Positions 1 through 12,082 of a stretch of DNA of 64,000 nucleotides are shown here, piece after piece. The position numbers and the translations under genes are program-made. The stretch spans positions 41,262,001 to 41,326,000 of the forward strand of contig CM069873.1 in assembly GCA_036172665.1 (NCBI GenBank), given 5' to 3'. This DNA is from Prosopocoilus inquinatus. Its lineage: Eukaryota > Arthropoda > Insecta > Coleoptera > Lucanidae. How positions within the stretch are numbered: position 1 is the first letter of the stretch; every line of letters starts with the position of its first letter. The notes beneath the pieces were generated by a model. It was given only the letters and a program-made list of their open reading frames with translations, was not told where the DNA came from and ran no database searches.

Positions 1-162
1 GTAGCTTAGTAAGGGTCGATTAGATACATCACAGGAACAACACTAATGCGTGCTGTTTCGTTTAAAACTATTTCCAGCTCCTGCTGCGTCCAAAAACTTC
101 GTATCTCACGTCAGAGTTACTAGAGTCCATCGAAACGTCAAATAACATGATAGATGAGTAAG

Positions 163-758
163 GATCGATTAGATACATCACAGGAACAACGCTAATACGT
201 GTTGTTTCGTTCAAAACTATTTCCAGCTTCTGCTGCGTCCGAGAACTTTTTATCTCACATCAGAGTTACTGGAGTGCATCCAAACGTCTAATAACATGAT
301 AGATGAGTAAGGATCGATTAGATACATCACAGGAACAACGCTAATGCGTGTTGTTTCATTTAAAACTATTTCCAGCTTCTGCTGCGTCCGAAAATTTCGT
401 ATCTCACATCAGAGTTACTGGAGTCCATCGAAACGTCAAATAACATAGTAGATAAGTAAGGATCGATTAGATACATCACAGGAACAACGCTAATACGTGT
501 TGTTTCGTTCAAAACTATTTCCAGCTTCTGCTGCGTCCGAGAACATTTTATCTCACATCAGAGTTACTGGAATCCATTCAAACGTCAAATAACATGATAG
601 ATGAGTAAGGATCGATTAGATACATCACAGGAACAACGCTAATGCGTGTTGTTTCGTTTAAAACTATTTCTAGCTTCAGCTGCGCCCGAGAACTTCGTAT
701 CTCACATCAAAGTTACTGGAGTCCATCGAAACGCCAAATAACATGATAAATGAGTAAG
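163..758 (+). repeat. Four-monomer block, copy 1 (also at 3,590 and, diverged, 41,288)
   Basis: The four units read, in order: a Z-like unit with ACTTTTTATC, GGAGTGCATCC and GTCTAATAAC; a V unit; a W unit with GAACATTTTATC and GGAATCCATTC; and a T-like unit with TTTCTAGC, CAGCTGCGCCCG and GATAAATGAG. The same rare changes recur 3,427 bp (23 units) to the right. The block starting at 41,288 keeps the order, the GTGCATCC and CTGCGCCCG changes, but lacks GTCTAAT and GGAATCC, so it left before those changes arose. Confidence 0.85.
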
Positions 759-1205
759 GATCGATTAGATACATCACAGGAACAACGCTAATACGTGTTG
801 TTTCGTTCAAAACTATTTCCAGCTTCTGCTGCGTCCGAGAACATTTTATCTCACATCAGAGTTACTGGAGTCCATTCAAACGTCAAATAACATGATAGAT
901 GAGTAAGGATCGATTAGATACATCACAGGAACAACGCTAATGCGTGTTGTTTCGTTTAAAACTATTTCCAGCTTCTGCTGCGTCCGAAAATTTCGTATCT
1001 CACATTAAAGTTACTGGAGTCCATCGAAACGTCAAATAACATAGTAGCTAAGTAAGGATCGATTAGATACATCACAGGAACAACGCTAATACGTGCTGTT
1101 TCATTTAAAACTATTTCCAGCTTCAACTGCGTCCGAGAACTTCGTATCTCACATCAAAGTTACTGGAGTTCATCGAAACGCCAAATAACATGATAGATGA
1201 GTAAG

Positions 1206-1503
1206 GATCGATTAGATACATCACAGAAACAACGCTAATGCGTGTTGTTTCATTTAAAACTATTTCCAGCTTCAGCTGGGTCCGAGAACTTCGTATCTCA
1301 CTTCAGAGTTGCTGGAGCCCATCCAAACGTCAAATAACATGACAGATGAGTAAGGATCGATTACATTTATCACAGGAACTACGATAATACGTGTTGTTTC
1401 GTTTAAAACTATTTCCAGTTTCTGCTGCGTCCGAAAACGTCGTATCTCACATCAGAATTACTGGAGTCCATCGAAACGTCAAATAACATGATAGATAAGT
1501 AAG
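1206..1503 (+). repeat. J-K variant dimer, first of 23 K-monomer sites
   Basis: J carries CAGCTGGGTCCGAG, CACTTCAGAGTTGCTGG and GAGCCCATCC. K, which follows it, carries GATTACATTCAT (TTACATTTAT in this first copy), GGAACTAC and GAAAACGTCG. K units start at 1355, 7166, 8954, 10444, 11189, 12679, 17000, 19980, 21619, 23854, 25791, 28175, 30113, 31752, 34732, 36371, 37265, 39500, 40394, 42480, 43225, 60354 and 63930 (cut by the edge). The intervals are 39, 12, 10, 5, 10, 29, 20, 11, 15, 13, 16, 13, 11, 20, 11, 6, 15, 6, 14, 5, 115 and 24 units. J precedes K in nearly all cases; the units before 7166, 28175 and 42480 are hybrids with only part of the J signature. The pair is the clearest marker of higher-order structure, and P nearly always follows K. 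Confidence 0.9.
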
Positions 1504-1652
1504 GATCGATTAGATACAGCACAGGAACAACACTAATGCGTGTTGTTTCGTTTAAAACTATTTCCAGCTCCTGCTGCGTCCAAAACCTTCGTATCTCACA
1601 TCAGAGTTACTAGAGTCCATCGAAACGTCAAATAACATGATAGATGAGTAAG
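1504..1652 (+). repeat. P variant monomer (type copy after K)
   Basis: P units carry ATACAGCAC in place of ATACATCAC, AACACTAATGCG, CTCCTGCTGCGTCC followed by AAAAC (here AAAACC), and ACTAGAGTCC. They normally follow K or a V unit and precede Q. A subset that follows J-K blocks has CTGCGTCAAAAAAC instead of CTGCGTCCAAAAAC (for example near 7390, 9180, 10670, 12905, 17225, 31975, 34955 and 37490), so P has at least two sublineages tied to position in the HOR. Confidence 0.85.
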
Positions 1653-3589
1653 GATCGATTAGATACATCACAGGAACAACGCTAATACGTGTTGTTTCGT
1701 TTAAAACTATTTCCAGCTTCGGCTGCGTCCGAAAATTTCGTATCTCACATTAGAGTTATTGGAGTCCATCGAAACGTCAAATAACATAGAAGCTAAATAA
1801 GGATCGATTAGATACATCACAGGAACAACGCTAATACGTGTTGTTTCGTTCAAAACTATTTCCAGCTTCTGCTGCGTCCGAAAACTTTGTATCTCACATC
1901 AGAGTTACTGGAGTCCATCGAAACGCCAAATAACATGATAGATGAGTAAGGATCGATTAGATACATCACAGGAACAACGCTAATGCGTGTTGTTTCGTTT
2001 AAAACTATCTCCAGCTTCTGCTGCGTCCGAAAACTTTGTATCTCACATCAGAGTTACTGGAGTCCATCCAAACGTCAGATAACATGATAGATAAGTAAGG
2101 ATCGATTAGATACATCACAGGAACAACGCTAATACTTGTTGTTTCGTTCAAAACTATTTCCAGCTTCTGCTGCGTCCGAGAACTTTGTATCTCACATCAG
2201 AGTTACTGGAGTCCATCCAAACGTCAAATAACATGATAGATGAGTAAGAATCGATTAGATACATCACAGGAACAACGCTAATACGTGTTGTTTCATTTAA
2301 AACTTTTTCCAGCTTCAGCTGCGTCCGAGAACTTCGTATCTCACATCAAAGTTACTGGAGTCCATCGAAACGCCAAATAACATGATAGATGAGTAAGGAT
2401 CGATTAGATACATCACAGGAACAACGCTAATGCGTGTTGTTTCATTTAAAACTATTTCCAGCTTCTGCTGCGTCCGAAAATTTCGTATCTCACATCAGAG
2501 TTACTGGAGTCCATAGAAACGTCAAATAACATAGTAGATAAGTAAGGATCGATTAGATACATCACAGGAACAACGCTAATACGTGTTGTTTCGTTCAAAA
2601 TTATTTCCAGCTTCTGCTGCGTCCGAGAACATTGTATCTCACATCAGAGTTACTGGAGTCCATTCAAACGTCAAATAACATGATAGATGAGTAAGGATCG
2701 ATTAGATACATCACAGGAACAACGCTAATGCGTGTTGTTTCATTTAAAACTATTTCCAGCTTCTGCTGCGTCCGAAAATTTCGTATCTCACATCAGAGTT
2801 ACTGGAGTCCATCGAAACGTCAAATAACATAGTCGATAAGTAAGGATCGATTAGATACAGCACAGGAACAACACTAATGCGTGTTATTTCGTTTAAAACT
2901 ATTTCCAGCTCCTGCTGCGTCCAAAAACTTCGTATCTCACATCAGAGTTACTAGAGTCCATCGAAACGTCAAATAACATGATAGATGAGTAAGGATCGAT
3001 TAGATACATCACAGGAACAACGCTAATACGTGTTGTTTCGTTTAAAACTATTTCCAGCTTCTGCTGCGTCCGAAAATTTCGTATCTCACATTAGAGTTAT
3101 TGGAGTCCATCGAAACGTCAAATAACATAGTAGATAAATAAGGATCGATTAGATACATCACAGGAACAACGCTAATACGTGTTGTTTCGTTCAAAACTAT
3201 TTCCAGCTTCTGCTGCGTCCGAAAACTTTGTATCTCACATCAGAGTTACTGGAGTCCATCGAAACGCCAAATAACATGATAGATGAGTAAGGATCGATTA
3301 GATACATCACAGGAACAACGCTAATACGTGTTGTTTCGTTCAAAACTATTTCCAGCTTCTGCTGCGTCCGAAAACTTTGTATCTCACATCAGAGTTACTG
3401 GAGTCCATCGAAACGCCAAATAACATGATAGATGAGTAAGGATCGATTAGATACATCACAGGAACAACGCTAATACGTGTTGTTTCGTTTAAAACTATTT
3501 CCAGCTTCGGCTGCGTCCGAAAATTTCGTATCTCACATCAGAGTTACTGGAGTCCATCGAAACGTCAAATAACATGATAGATAAGTAAG

Positions 3590-4185
3590 GATCGATCAGA
3601 TACATCACAGGAACAACGCTAATACGTGTTGTTTCGTTCAAAACTATTTCCAGCTTCTGCTGCGTCCGAGAACTTTTTATCTCACATCAGAGTTACTGGA
3701 GTGCATCCAAACGTCTAATAACATGATAGATGAGTAAGGATCGATTAGATACATCACAGGAACAACGCTAATGCGTGTTGTTTCATTTAAAACTATTTCC
3801 AGCTTCTGCTGCGTCCGAAAATTTCGTATCTCACATCAGAGTTACTGGAGTCCATCGAAACGTCAAATAACATAGTAGATAAGTAAGGATCGATTAGATA
3901 CATCACAGGAACAACGCTAATACGTGTTGTTTCGTTCAAAACTATTTCCAGCTTCTGCTGCGTCCGAGAACATTTTATCTCACATCAGAGTTACTGGAAT
4001 CCATTCAAACGTCAAATAACATGATAGATGAGTAAGGATCGATTAGATACATCACAGGAACAACGCTAATGCGTGTTGTTTCGTTTAAAACTATTTCTAG
4101 CTTCAGCTGCGCCCGAGAACTTCGTATCTCACATCAAAGTTACTGGAGTCCATCGAAACGCCAAATAACATGATAAATGAGTAAG
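3590..4185 (+). repeat. Four-monomer block, copy 2 (23 units from copy 1)
   Basis: This repeats 163-758 with the rare markers in step: GGAGTGC at 271 and 3698, GGAATCC at 569 and 3996, TGCGCCCG at 681 and 4108, each 3,427 bp apart. The flanking units differ on both sides: the unit before has CTTCGGCTGCG, and the unit after is a TAATGCG unit with GAAAATTTCG rather than the TAATACG unit with GAACATTTT. The copied tract is therefore about 600 bp, or the two tracts are remnants of a 23-unit duplication since overwritten. Confidence 0.85.
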
Positions 4186-6442
4186 GATCGATTAGATACA
4201 TCACAGGAACAACGCTAATGCGTGTTGTTTCGTTTAAAACTATTTCCAGCTTCTGCTGCGTCCGAAAATTTCGTATCTCACATTAGAGTTACTGGAGTCC
4301 ATCGAAACGTCAAATAACATGATAGATGAGTAAGGATCGATTAGATACATCACAAGAACAACGCTAATGCGTGTTGTTTAATTTAAAACTATTTCCAGCT
4401 TCTGCTGCGTCCGAAAATTTCGTATCTCACATCAGAGATACTGGAGTCCATCGAAACGTCAAATAACATAGTAGATAAGTAAGGATCGATTAGATACAGC
4501 ACAGGAACAACACTAATGCGTGTTGTTTCGTTTAAAACTATTTCCAGCTCCTGCTGCGTCCAAAAACTTCGTATCTCACATCAGAGTTACTAGACTCCAT
4601 CGAAACGTCAAATAACATGATAGATGAGTAAGGATCGATTAGATACATCACAGGAACAACGCTAATACGTGTTGTTTCGTTTAAAACTATTTCCAGCTTC
4701 TGCTGCGTCCGAAAATTTCGTATCTCACATTAGAGTTACTGGAGTCCATCGAAACGTCAAATAACATAGTAGATAAGTAAGGATCGATTAGATACATCAC
4801 AGGAACAACGCTAATACGTGTTGTTTCGTTCAAAACTATTTCCAGCTTCTGCTGCGTCCGAGAACATTGTATCTCACATCAGAGTTACTGGAGTCCATTC
4901 AAACGTCAAATAACATGATAGATGAGTAAGGATCGATTAGATACATCACAGGAACAACGCTAATGCGTGTTGTTTCGTTTAAAACTATTTCTAGCTTCTG
5001 CTGCGTCCGAAAACTTTGTATCTCACATCAGAGTTACTGGAGTCCATCGAAACGCCAAATAACATGATAGATGAGTAAGGATCGATTAGATACATCACAG
5101 AAACAACGCTAATGCGTGTTGTTTCGTTTCAAACTATTTCTAGCTTCTGCTGCGTCCGAAAATTTCGTATCTCACATTAGAGTTACTGGAGTTCATCGAA
5201 ACGTCAAATAACATGATAGATGAGTAAGGATCGATTAGATACATCACAGGAACAACGCTAATGCGTGTTGTTTCATTTAAAACTATTTCCAGCTTCTGCT
5301 GCGTCCGAGAACATTGTATCTCACATCAGAGTTACTGGAGTCCATTCAAACGTCAAATAACATGATAGATGAGTAAGGATCGATTAGATACATCACAGGA
5401 ACAACGTTAATACGTGTTGTTTCGTTCAAAACTATTTCCAGCTTCTGCTGCGTCCGAGAACTTTGTATCTCACATCAGAGTTACTGGAGTCCATCCAAAT
5501 GTCAAATAATATGATAGATGAGTAAGGATAGATTAGATACATCACAGGAACAACGCTAATACGTGTTGTTTCGTTTAAAACTATTTCCAGCTTCTGCTGC
5601 GTCCGAAAATTTCGTATCTCACATTAGAGTTACTGGAGTCCATCGAAACGTCAAATAACATAGTAGCTAAGTAAGGGTCGATTAGATACATCACAGGAAC
5701 AACGCTAATACGTGTTGTTTCGTTTAAAACTATTTCCAGCTCCTGATGCGTCCAAAAACTTCGTATCTCACATCAGAGTTACTGGAGTCCATCGAAACGT
5801 CAAATAACATAGTAGATAAGTAAGGATCGATTAGATACATCACAGGAACAACGCTAATACGTGTTGTTTCGTTCAAAACTATTTCCAGCTTCTGCTGCGT
5901 CCGAGAACTTTGTATCTCACATCAGAGTTACTGGAGTCCATTCAAACGTCAAATAACATGATAGATGAGTAAGGATCGATTAGATACATCACAGGAACAA
6001 CGCTAATACGTGTTGTTTCGTTTAAAACTATTTCCAGCTTCTGCTGCGTCCGAAAACGTCGTATCTCACATCAGAGTTACTGGAGTCCATCGAAACGTCA
6101 AATAACATGATAGATGAGTAAGGATCGATTAGATACATCACAGGAACAACACTAATGCGTGTTGTTTAATTTAAAACTATTTCCAGCTTCTGCTGCGTCC
6201 GAAAATTTCGTATCTCACATCAGAGTTACTGGAGTCCATCGAAACGTCAAATAACATAGTAGATAAGTAAGGATCGATTAGATACAGCACAGGAACAACA
6301 ATAATGCGTGTTGTTTCGTTTAAAACTATTTCCAGCTCCTGCTGCGTCCAAAAACTTCGTATCTCACATCAGAGTTACTAGAGTCCATCGAAACGTCAAA
6401 TAACATGATAGATGAGTAAGGATCGATTAGATACATCACAGG

Positions 6443-6464
6443 AACAACGCTAATACGTGTTGTT
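6443..6464. other. Imperfect dyad (hairpin) present in each monomer
   Basis: Left arm AACAACGC, six-base loop TAATAC, right arm GTGTTGTT. The arms pair over eight positions with one G-T wobble, and the flanking GG and TC add one wobble and one G-C pair. The coordinates are those of the reference monomer; the same element recurs every 149 bp at unit positions 23-44. In the TAATGCG variants the loop differs but the outer AACAAC/GTTGTT arms remain. Class K carries AACTAC instead of AACAAC and class P carries AACACT, which weaken the stem. Short dyads have been reported as a feature of several centromeric satellites; that this one extrudes or has any role is inference. Confidence 0.7.
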
Positions 6465-6479
6465 TCGTTTAAAACTATT
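6463..6479 (+). other. Weak CENP-B-box-like stretch
   Basis: Unit positions 43-59 read T, TTCG, four bases, A, two bases, C, then TAT. The mammalian CENP-B box core is TTCG, four bases, A, two bases, CGGG. Six of the nine essential positions match and the three G positions do not. Classes J, T and V carry TTTCATTTA and lose the TTCG as well. I see this as a chance or degenerate resemblance rather than a working box. Confidence 0.2.
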
Positions 6480-6497
6480 TCCAGCTTCTGCTGCGTC

Positions 6498-6508
6498 CGA
6501 AAATTTCG
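6498..6508. other. CGAAA/TTTCG palindrome inside the monomer
   Basis: CGAAAATTTCG reads as CGAAA, a central A, then TTTCG. It occurs at unit positions 78-88 in classes Q, U and V. Two further copies of the same pentamer lie at 43-47 (TTTCG) and 118-122 (CGAAA), so a Q unit has four copies in alternating orientation. About 0.3 would be expected by chance in 149 bp for both strands with even base use. Class Z, W, J, R and S units lose the palindrome through GAGAACTTTG, GAGAACATTG, GAGAACTTCG, GAAAACTTTG and GAATACTTTG at the same place. Confidence 0.75.
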
Positions 6509-7767
6509 TATCTCACATTAGAGTTATTGGAGTCCATCGAAACGTCAAATAACATAGTAGCTAAATAAGGATCGATTAGATACATCACAGGAACAACGCT
6601 AATACGTGTTGTTTCGTTCAAAACTATTTCCAGCTTCTGCTGCGTAAGAAAACTTTGTATCTCACATCAGAGTTACTGGAGTCCATCGAAACGTCAAATA
6701 ACATAGTAGCTAAGTAAGGATCGATTAGATACATCACAGGAACAACGCTAATACGTGTTGTTTCGTTCAAAACTATTTCCAGCTTCTGCTGCGTCCGAGA
6801 ACTTTGTATCTCACATCAGAGTTACTGGAGTCCATCCAAACGTCAAATAAAATGATAGATGAGTAAGGATCGATTAGATACATCACAGGAACAACGCTAA
6901 TACGTGTTGTTTCGTTTAAAACTATTTCCAGCTTCTGCTGCGTCCGAAAATTTCGTATCTCACATTAGAGTTACTGGAGTCCATCGAAACGTCAAATAAC
7001 ATAGTAGCTAAGTAAGGATCGATTAGATACATCACAGGAACAACGCTAATACGTGTTGTTTCGTTCAAAACTATTTCCAGCTTCTGCTGCGTCCGAAAAC
7101 GTCGTATCTCACATCAGAGTTACTGGAGCCCATCCAAACGTCAAATAACATGATAGATGAGTAAGGATCGATTACATTCATCACAGGAACTACCCTAATA
7201 CGTGTTGTTTCGTTTAAAACTATTTCCAGCTTCTGCTGCGTCCGAAAACGTCGTATCTCACATCAGAGTTACTGGAGTCCATCGAAACGTCAAATAACAT
7301 GATAGATAAGTAAGGATCGATTAGATACAGCACAGGAACAACACTAATGCGTGTTGTTTCGTTTAAAACTATTTCCAGCTCCTGCTGCGTCAAAAAACTT
7401 CGTATCTCACATCAGAGATACTAGAGTCCATCGAAACGTCAAATAACATGATAGATGAGTAAGGATCGATTAGATACATCACAGGAACAACGCTAATACG
7501 TGTTGTTTCGTTTAAAACTATTTCCAGCTTCTGCTGCGTCCTAAAATTTCGTATCTCACATTAGAGTTATTGGAGTCCATCGAAACGTCAAATAACATAG
7601 TAGCTAAATAAGGATCGATTAGATACATCACAGGAACAACGCTAATACGTGTTGTTTCGTTCAAAACTATTTCCAGCTTCTGCTGCGTCCGAAAACTTTG
7701 TATCTCACATCAGAGTTACTGGAGTCCATCGAAACGCCAAATAACATGATAGATGAGTAAGGATCGA

Positions 7768-7916
7768 TTAGATACATCACAGGAACAACGCTAATGCGTG
7801 TTGTATCGTTTAAAACTATCTCGAGCTTCTGCTGTGTCCGAATACTTTGTATCTCACATCAGAGTTACTGGAGTCCATCCAAACGTCAAATAACATGATA
7901 GATGAGTAAGAATCGA
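7768..7916 (+). repeat. S variant monomer carrying CTCGAG, first of 14
   Basis: S units read TGTATCGTTTAAAACTATC and then TCGAGC, where other classes have TTTCCAGC, so each has a CTCGAG (XhoI) site. I find these at 7820, 13333, 17654, 22124, 28830, 29128, 32257, 41048, 43730, 44624, 48347, 51922, 55644 and 57283. S also has GAATACTTTG and ends in GTAAGAATCG instead of GTAAGGATCG. It normally lies between R and T. Four S sites (44624, 48347, 51922 and a related state at 55644) mark the triplicated block; three of them read TGTACCG. The spacing is always a whole number of 149-bp units after correcting for the listed indels. Confidence 0.85.
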
Positions 7917-9336
7917 TTAGATACATCACAGGAACAACGCTAATACGTGTTGTTTCATTTAAAACTTTTTCCAGCTTCAGCTGCGTCCGAGAACTTCGTA
8001 TCTCACATCAAAGTTACTGGAGCCCATCGAAACGCCAAATAACATGATAGATGAGTAAGGATCGATTAGATACATCACAGGAACAATGCTAATGCGTGTT
8101 GTTTCGTTTCAAACTATTTCCAGCTTCTGCTGCGTCCGAAAATTTCGTATCTCACATTAGAGTTACTGGAGTCCATCGAAACGTCAAATAACATGATAGA
8201 TGAGTAAGGATCGATTAGATACATCACAGGAACAACGTTAATGCGTGTTGTTTCATTTAAAACTATTTCCAGCTTCTGCTGCGTCCGAAAATTTCGTATC
8301 TCACATCAGAGTTACTGGAGTCCATCGAAACGTCAAATAACATAGTAGATAAGTAAGGATCGATTAGATACAGCACAGGAACAACACTAATGCGTGTTGT
8401 TTCGTTTAAAACTATTTCCAGCTCCTGCTGCGTCCAAAAACTTCGTATCTCACATCAGAGTTACTAGACTCCATCGAAACGTCAAATAACATAGTAGCTA
8501 AGTAAGGATCGATTAGATACATCACAGGAACAACGCTAATACGTGTTGTTTCGTTTAAAACTATTTCCAGCTCCTGATGCGTCCAAAAACTTCGTATCTC
8601 ACATCAGAGTTACTGGAGTCCATCGAAACGTCAAATAACATAGTAGATAAGTAAGGATCGATTAGATACATCACAAGAACAACGCTAATACGTGTTGTTT
8701 CGTTCAAAACTATTTCCAGCTTCTGCTGCGTCCGAGAACTTTGTATCTCACATCAGAGTTACTGAAGTCCATTCAAACGTCAAATAACATGATAGATGAG
8801 TAAGGATCGATTAGATACATCACAGGAACAACGCTAATGCGTGTTGTTTCATTTAAAACTATTTCCAGCTTCAGCTGGGTCCGAGAACTTCGTATCTCAC
8901 TTCAGAGTTGCTGGAGCCCATCCAAACGTCAAATAACCTGATAGATGAGTAAGGATCGATTACATTCATCACAGGAACTACGCTAATACGTGTTGTTTCG
9001 TTTAAAACTATTTCCAGCTTCTGCTGCGTTCGAAAACGTCGTATCTCACATCAGAGTTACTGGAGTCCATCGAAACGTCAAATAACATGATATATAAGTA
9101 AGGATCGATTAGATACAGCACAGGAACAACACTAATGCGTGTTGTTTCGTTTAAAACTATTTCCAGCTCCTGCTGCGTCAAAAAACTTCGTATCTCACAT
9201 CAGAGTTACTAGAGTCCATCGAAACGTCAAATAACATGATAGATGAGTAAGGATCGATTAGATACATCACAGGAACAACGCTAATACGTGTTGTTTCGTT
9301 TAAAACTATTTCCAGCTTCTGCTGCGTCCGAAAATT
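7847..9336 (+). repeat. 10-monomer tandem duplication, copy 1 (1,490 bp)
   Basis: The order is the tail of S, then T, U, V, P, Y, Z, J, K, P and the front of Q. Rare markers are repeated exactly 1,490 bp later: GTTAATGCG, CACAAGAAC, ACTGAAGTCC and AAATAACCTG (8931 and 10421). I noticed only two differences between the copies: CTGCGTTCG here against CTGCGTCCG, and GATATATAAG here against GATAGATAAG. The left boundary is inside an S unit between GAATACTTTG and TATCTCAC. Confidence 0.92.
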
Positions 9337-10826
9337 TCGTATCTCACATCAGAGTTACTGGAGTCCATCCAAACGTCAAATAACATGATAGATGAGTAAG
9401 AATCGATTAGATACATCACAGGAACAACGCTAATACGTGTTGTTTCATTTAAAACTTTTTCCAGCTTCAGCTGCGTCCGAGAACTTCGTATCTCACATCA
9501 AAGTTACTGGAGCCCATCGAAACGCCAAATAACATGATAGATGAGTAAGGATCGATTAGATACATCACAGGAACAATGCTAATGCGTGTTGTTTCGTTTC
9601 AAACTATTTCCAGCTTCTGCTGCGTCCGAAAATTTCGTATCTCACATTAGAGTTACTGGAGTCCATCGAAACGTCAAATAACATGATAGATGAGTAAGGA
9701 TCGATTAGATACATCACAGGAACAACGTTAATGCGTGTTGTTTCATTTAAAACTATTTCCAGCTTCTGCTGCGTCCGAAAATTTCGTATCTCACATCAGA
9801 GTTACTGGAGTCCATCGAAACGTCAAATAACATAGTAGATAAGTAAGGATCGATTAGATACAGCACAGGAACAACACTAATGCGTGTTGTTTCGTTTAAA
9901 ACTATTTCCAGCTCCTGCTGCGTCCAAAAACTTCGTATCTCACATCAGAGTTACTAGACTCCATCGAAACGTCAAATAACATAGTAGCTAAGTAAGGATC
10001 GATTAGATACATCACAGGAACAACGCTAATACGTGTTGTTTCGTTTAAAACTATTTCCAGCTCCTGATGCGTCCAAAAACTTCGTATCTCACATCAGAGT
10101 TACTGGAGTCCATCGAAACGTCAAATAACATAGTAGATAAGTAAGGATCGATTAGATACATCACAAGAACAACGCTAATACGTGTTGTTTCGTTCAAAAC
10201 TATTTCCAGCTTCTGCTGCGTCCGAGAACTTTGTATCTCACATCAGAGTTACTGAAGTCCATTCAAACGTCAAATAACATGATAGATGAGTAAGGATCGA
10301 TTAGATACATCACAGGAACAACGCTAATGCGTGTTGTTTCATTTAAAACTATTTCCAGCTTCAGCTGGGTCCGAGAACTTCGTATCTCACTTCAGAGTTG
10401 CTGGAGCCCATCCAAACGTCAAATAACCTGATAGATGAGTAAGGATCGATTACATTCATCACAGGAACTACGCTAATACGTGTTGTTTCGTTTAAAACTA
10501 TTTCCAGCTTCTGCTGCGTCCGAAAACGTCGTATCTCACATCAGAGTTACTGGAGTCCATCGAAACGTCAAATAACATGATAGATAAGTAAGGATCGATT
10601 AGATACAGCACAGGAACAACACTAATGCGTGTTGTTTCGTTTAAAACTATTTCCAGCTCCTGCTGCGTCAAAAAACTTCGTATCTCACATCAGAGTTACT
10701 AGAGTCCATCGAAACGTCAAATAACATGATAGATGAGTAAGGATCGATTAGATACATCACAGGAACAACGCTAATACGTGTTGTTTCGTTTAAAACTATT
10801 TCCAGCTTCTGCTGCGTCCGAAAATT
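9337..10826 (+). repeat. 10-monomer tandem duplication, copy 2
   Basis: This is the second copy of the 1,490-bp segment. The junction between the copies lies in a hybrid unit: its first part is class Q (TAATACG, GAAAATTTCG) and its second part is class S (CATCCAAACGTC, ending GTAAGAATCG). That is the product expected from an unequal crossover between a Q and an S unit in the same internal register. The match ends where this copy goes on as an ordinary Q (ATTAGAGTTATTGG near 10,838). Confidence 0.92.
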
Positions 10827-12082
10827 TCGTATCTCACATTAGAGTTATTGGAGTCCATCGAAACGTCAAATAACATAGTAGCTAAATAAGGATCGATTAG
10901 ATACATCACAGGAACAACGCTAATACGTGTTGTTTCGTTTAAAACTATTTCCAGCTTCTGCTGCGTCCGAGAACTTTGTATCTCACATCAGAGTTACTGG
11001 AGTCCATTCAAACGTCAAATAACATGATAGATGAGTAAGGATCGATTAGATACATCACAGGAACAACGCTAATGCGTGTTGTTTCATTTAAAACTATTTC
11101 CAGCTTCAGCTGGGTCCGAGAACTTCGTATCTCACTCCAGAGTTGCTGGAGCCCATCCAAACGTCAAATAACATGATAGATGAGTAAGGATCGATTACAT
11201 TCATCACTGGAACTACGCTAATACGTGTTGTTTCGTTTAAAACTATTTCCAGCTTCTGCTGCGTCCGAAAACGTCCTATCTCACATCAGAGTTACTGGAG
11301 TCCATCGAAACGTCAAATAACATGATAGATAAGTAAGGATCGATTAGATACAGCACAGGAACAACACTAATGCGTGTTGTTTCGTTTAAAACTATTTCCA
11401 GCTCCTGCTGCGTCCAAAAACTTCGTATCTCACATCAGAGTTACTAGAGTCCATCGAAACGTCAAATAACATGATAGATGAGTAAGGATCGATTAGATAC
11501 ATCACAGGAACAACGCTAATACGTGTTGTTTCGTTTAAAACTATTTCCAGCTTCTGCTGCGTCCGAAAATTTCGTATCTCACATTAGAGTTATTGGAGTC
11601 CATCGAAACGTCAAATAACATAGTAGCTAAATAAGGATCGATTAGATACATCACAGGAACAACGCTAATACGTGTTGTTTCGTTCAAAACTATTTCCAGC
11701 TTCTGCTGCGTAAGAAAACTTTGTATCTCACATCAGAGTTACTGGAGTCCATCGAAACGTCAAATAACATAGTAGCTAAGTAAGGATCGATTAGATACAT
11801 CACAGGAACAACGCTAATACGTGTTGTTTCGTTTAAAACTATTTCCAGCTTCTGCTGCGTCCGAGAACTTTGTATCTCACATCAGAGTTACTGGAGTCCA
11901 TTCAAACGTCAAATAACATGATAGATGAGTAAGGATCGATTAGGTACATCACAGGAACAACGCTAATACGTGTTGTTTCGTTCAAAACTATTTCCAGCTT
12001 CTGCTGCGTCCGAGAACTTTGTATCTCACATCAGAGTTACTGGAGTCCATCCAAACGTCAAACAAAATGATAGATGAGTAAG

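Larger units (their letters stand above)
6421..6569 (+). repeat. Reference monomer, class Q (149 bp)
   Basis: This unit is offered as a type copy. It shows TAATACG at 31-37, TTTCGTTTA at 43-51, the odd palindrome CGAAAATTTCG at 78-88, ATTAGAGTTATTGG at 97-110, ATCGAAACG at 116-124 and a CATAGTAGCTAAATAAGG end. Forward stops fall at unit positions 8, 31, 50 and 130 and in the TGATAG-like tail; reverse-strand stops fall at 7, 16, 30, 49, 55, 93, 98, 104 and 125. Each of the six frames is therefore closed within about one unit, and since 149 is not a multiple of three the frame shifts at each unit. Class Q usually follows class P and precedes class R. Most other classes differ from it at about 5 to 15 positions by eye. 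Confidence 0.9.

Noticed and set aside
13..103. Internal duplication of the monomer (ACATCACAG and ACATCAGAG, 82 bp apart)
   Set aside because: Eight of nine bases match, but the flanks do not align, so an ancestral dimer is not supported.
6463..6479. True CENP-B box
   Set aside because: TTCG, A and C match but the three essential G positions are TAT, and several classes lose TTCG. The match is too weak to claim binding.
6840..6860. AATAAA polyadenylation signal in the variants with AAATAAAATG
   Set aside because: It arises from a single base change in the ATAACATG tail and has no gene or transcript context.
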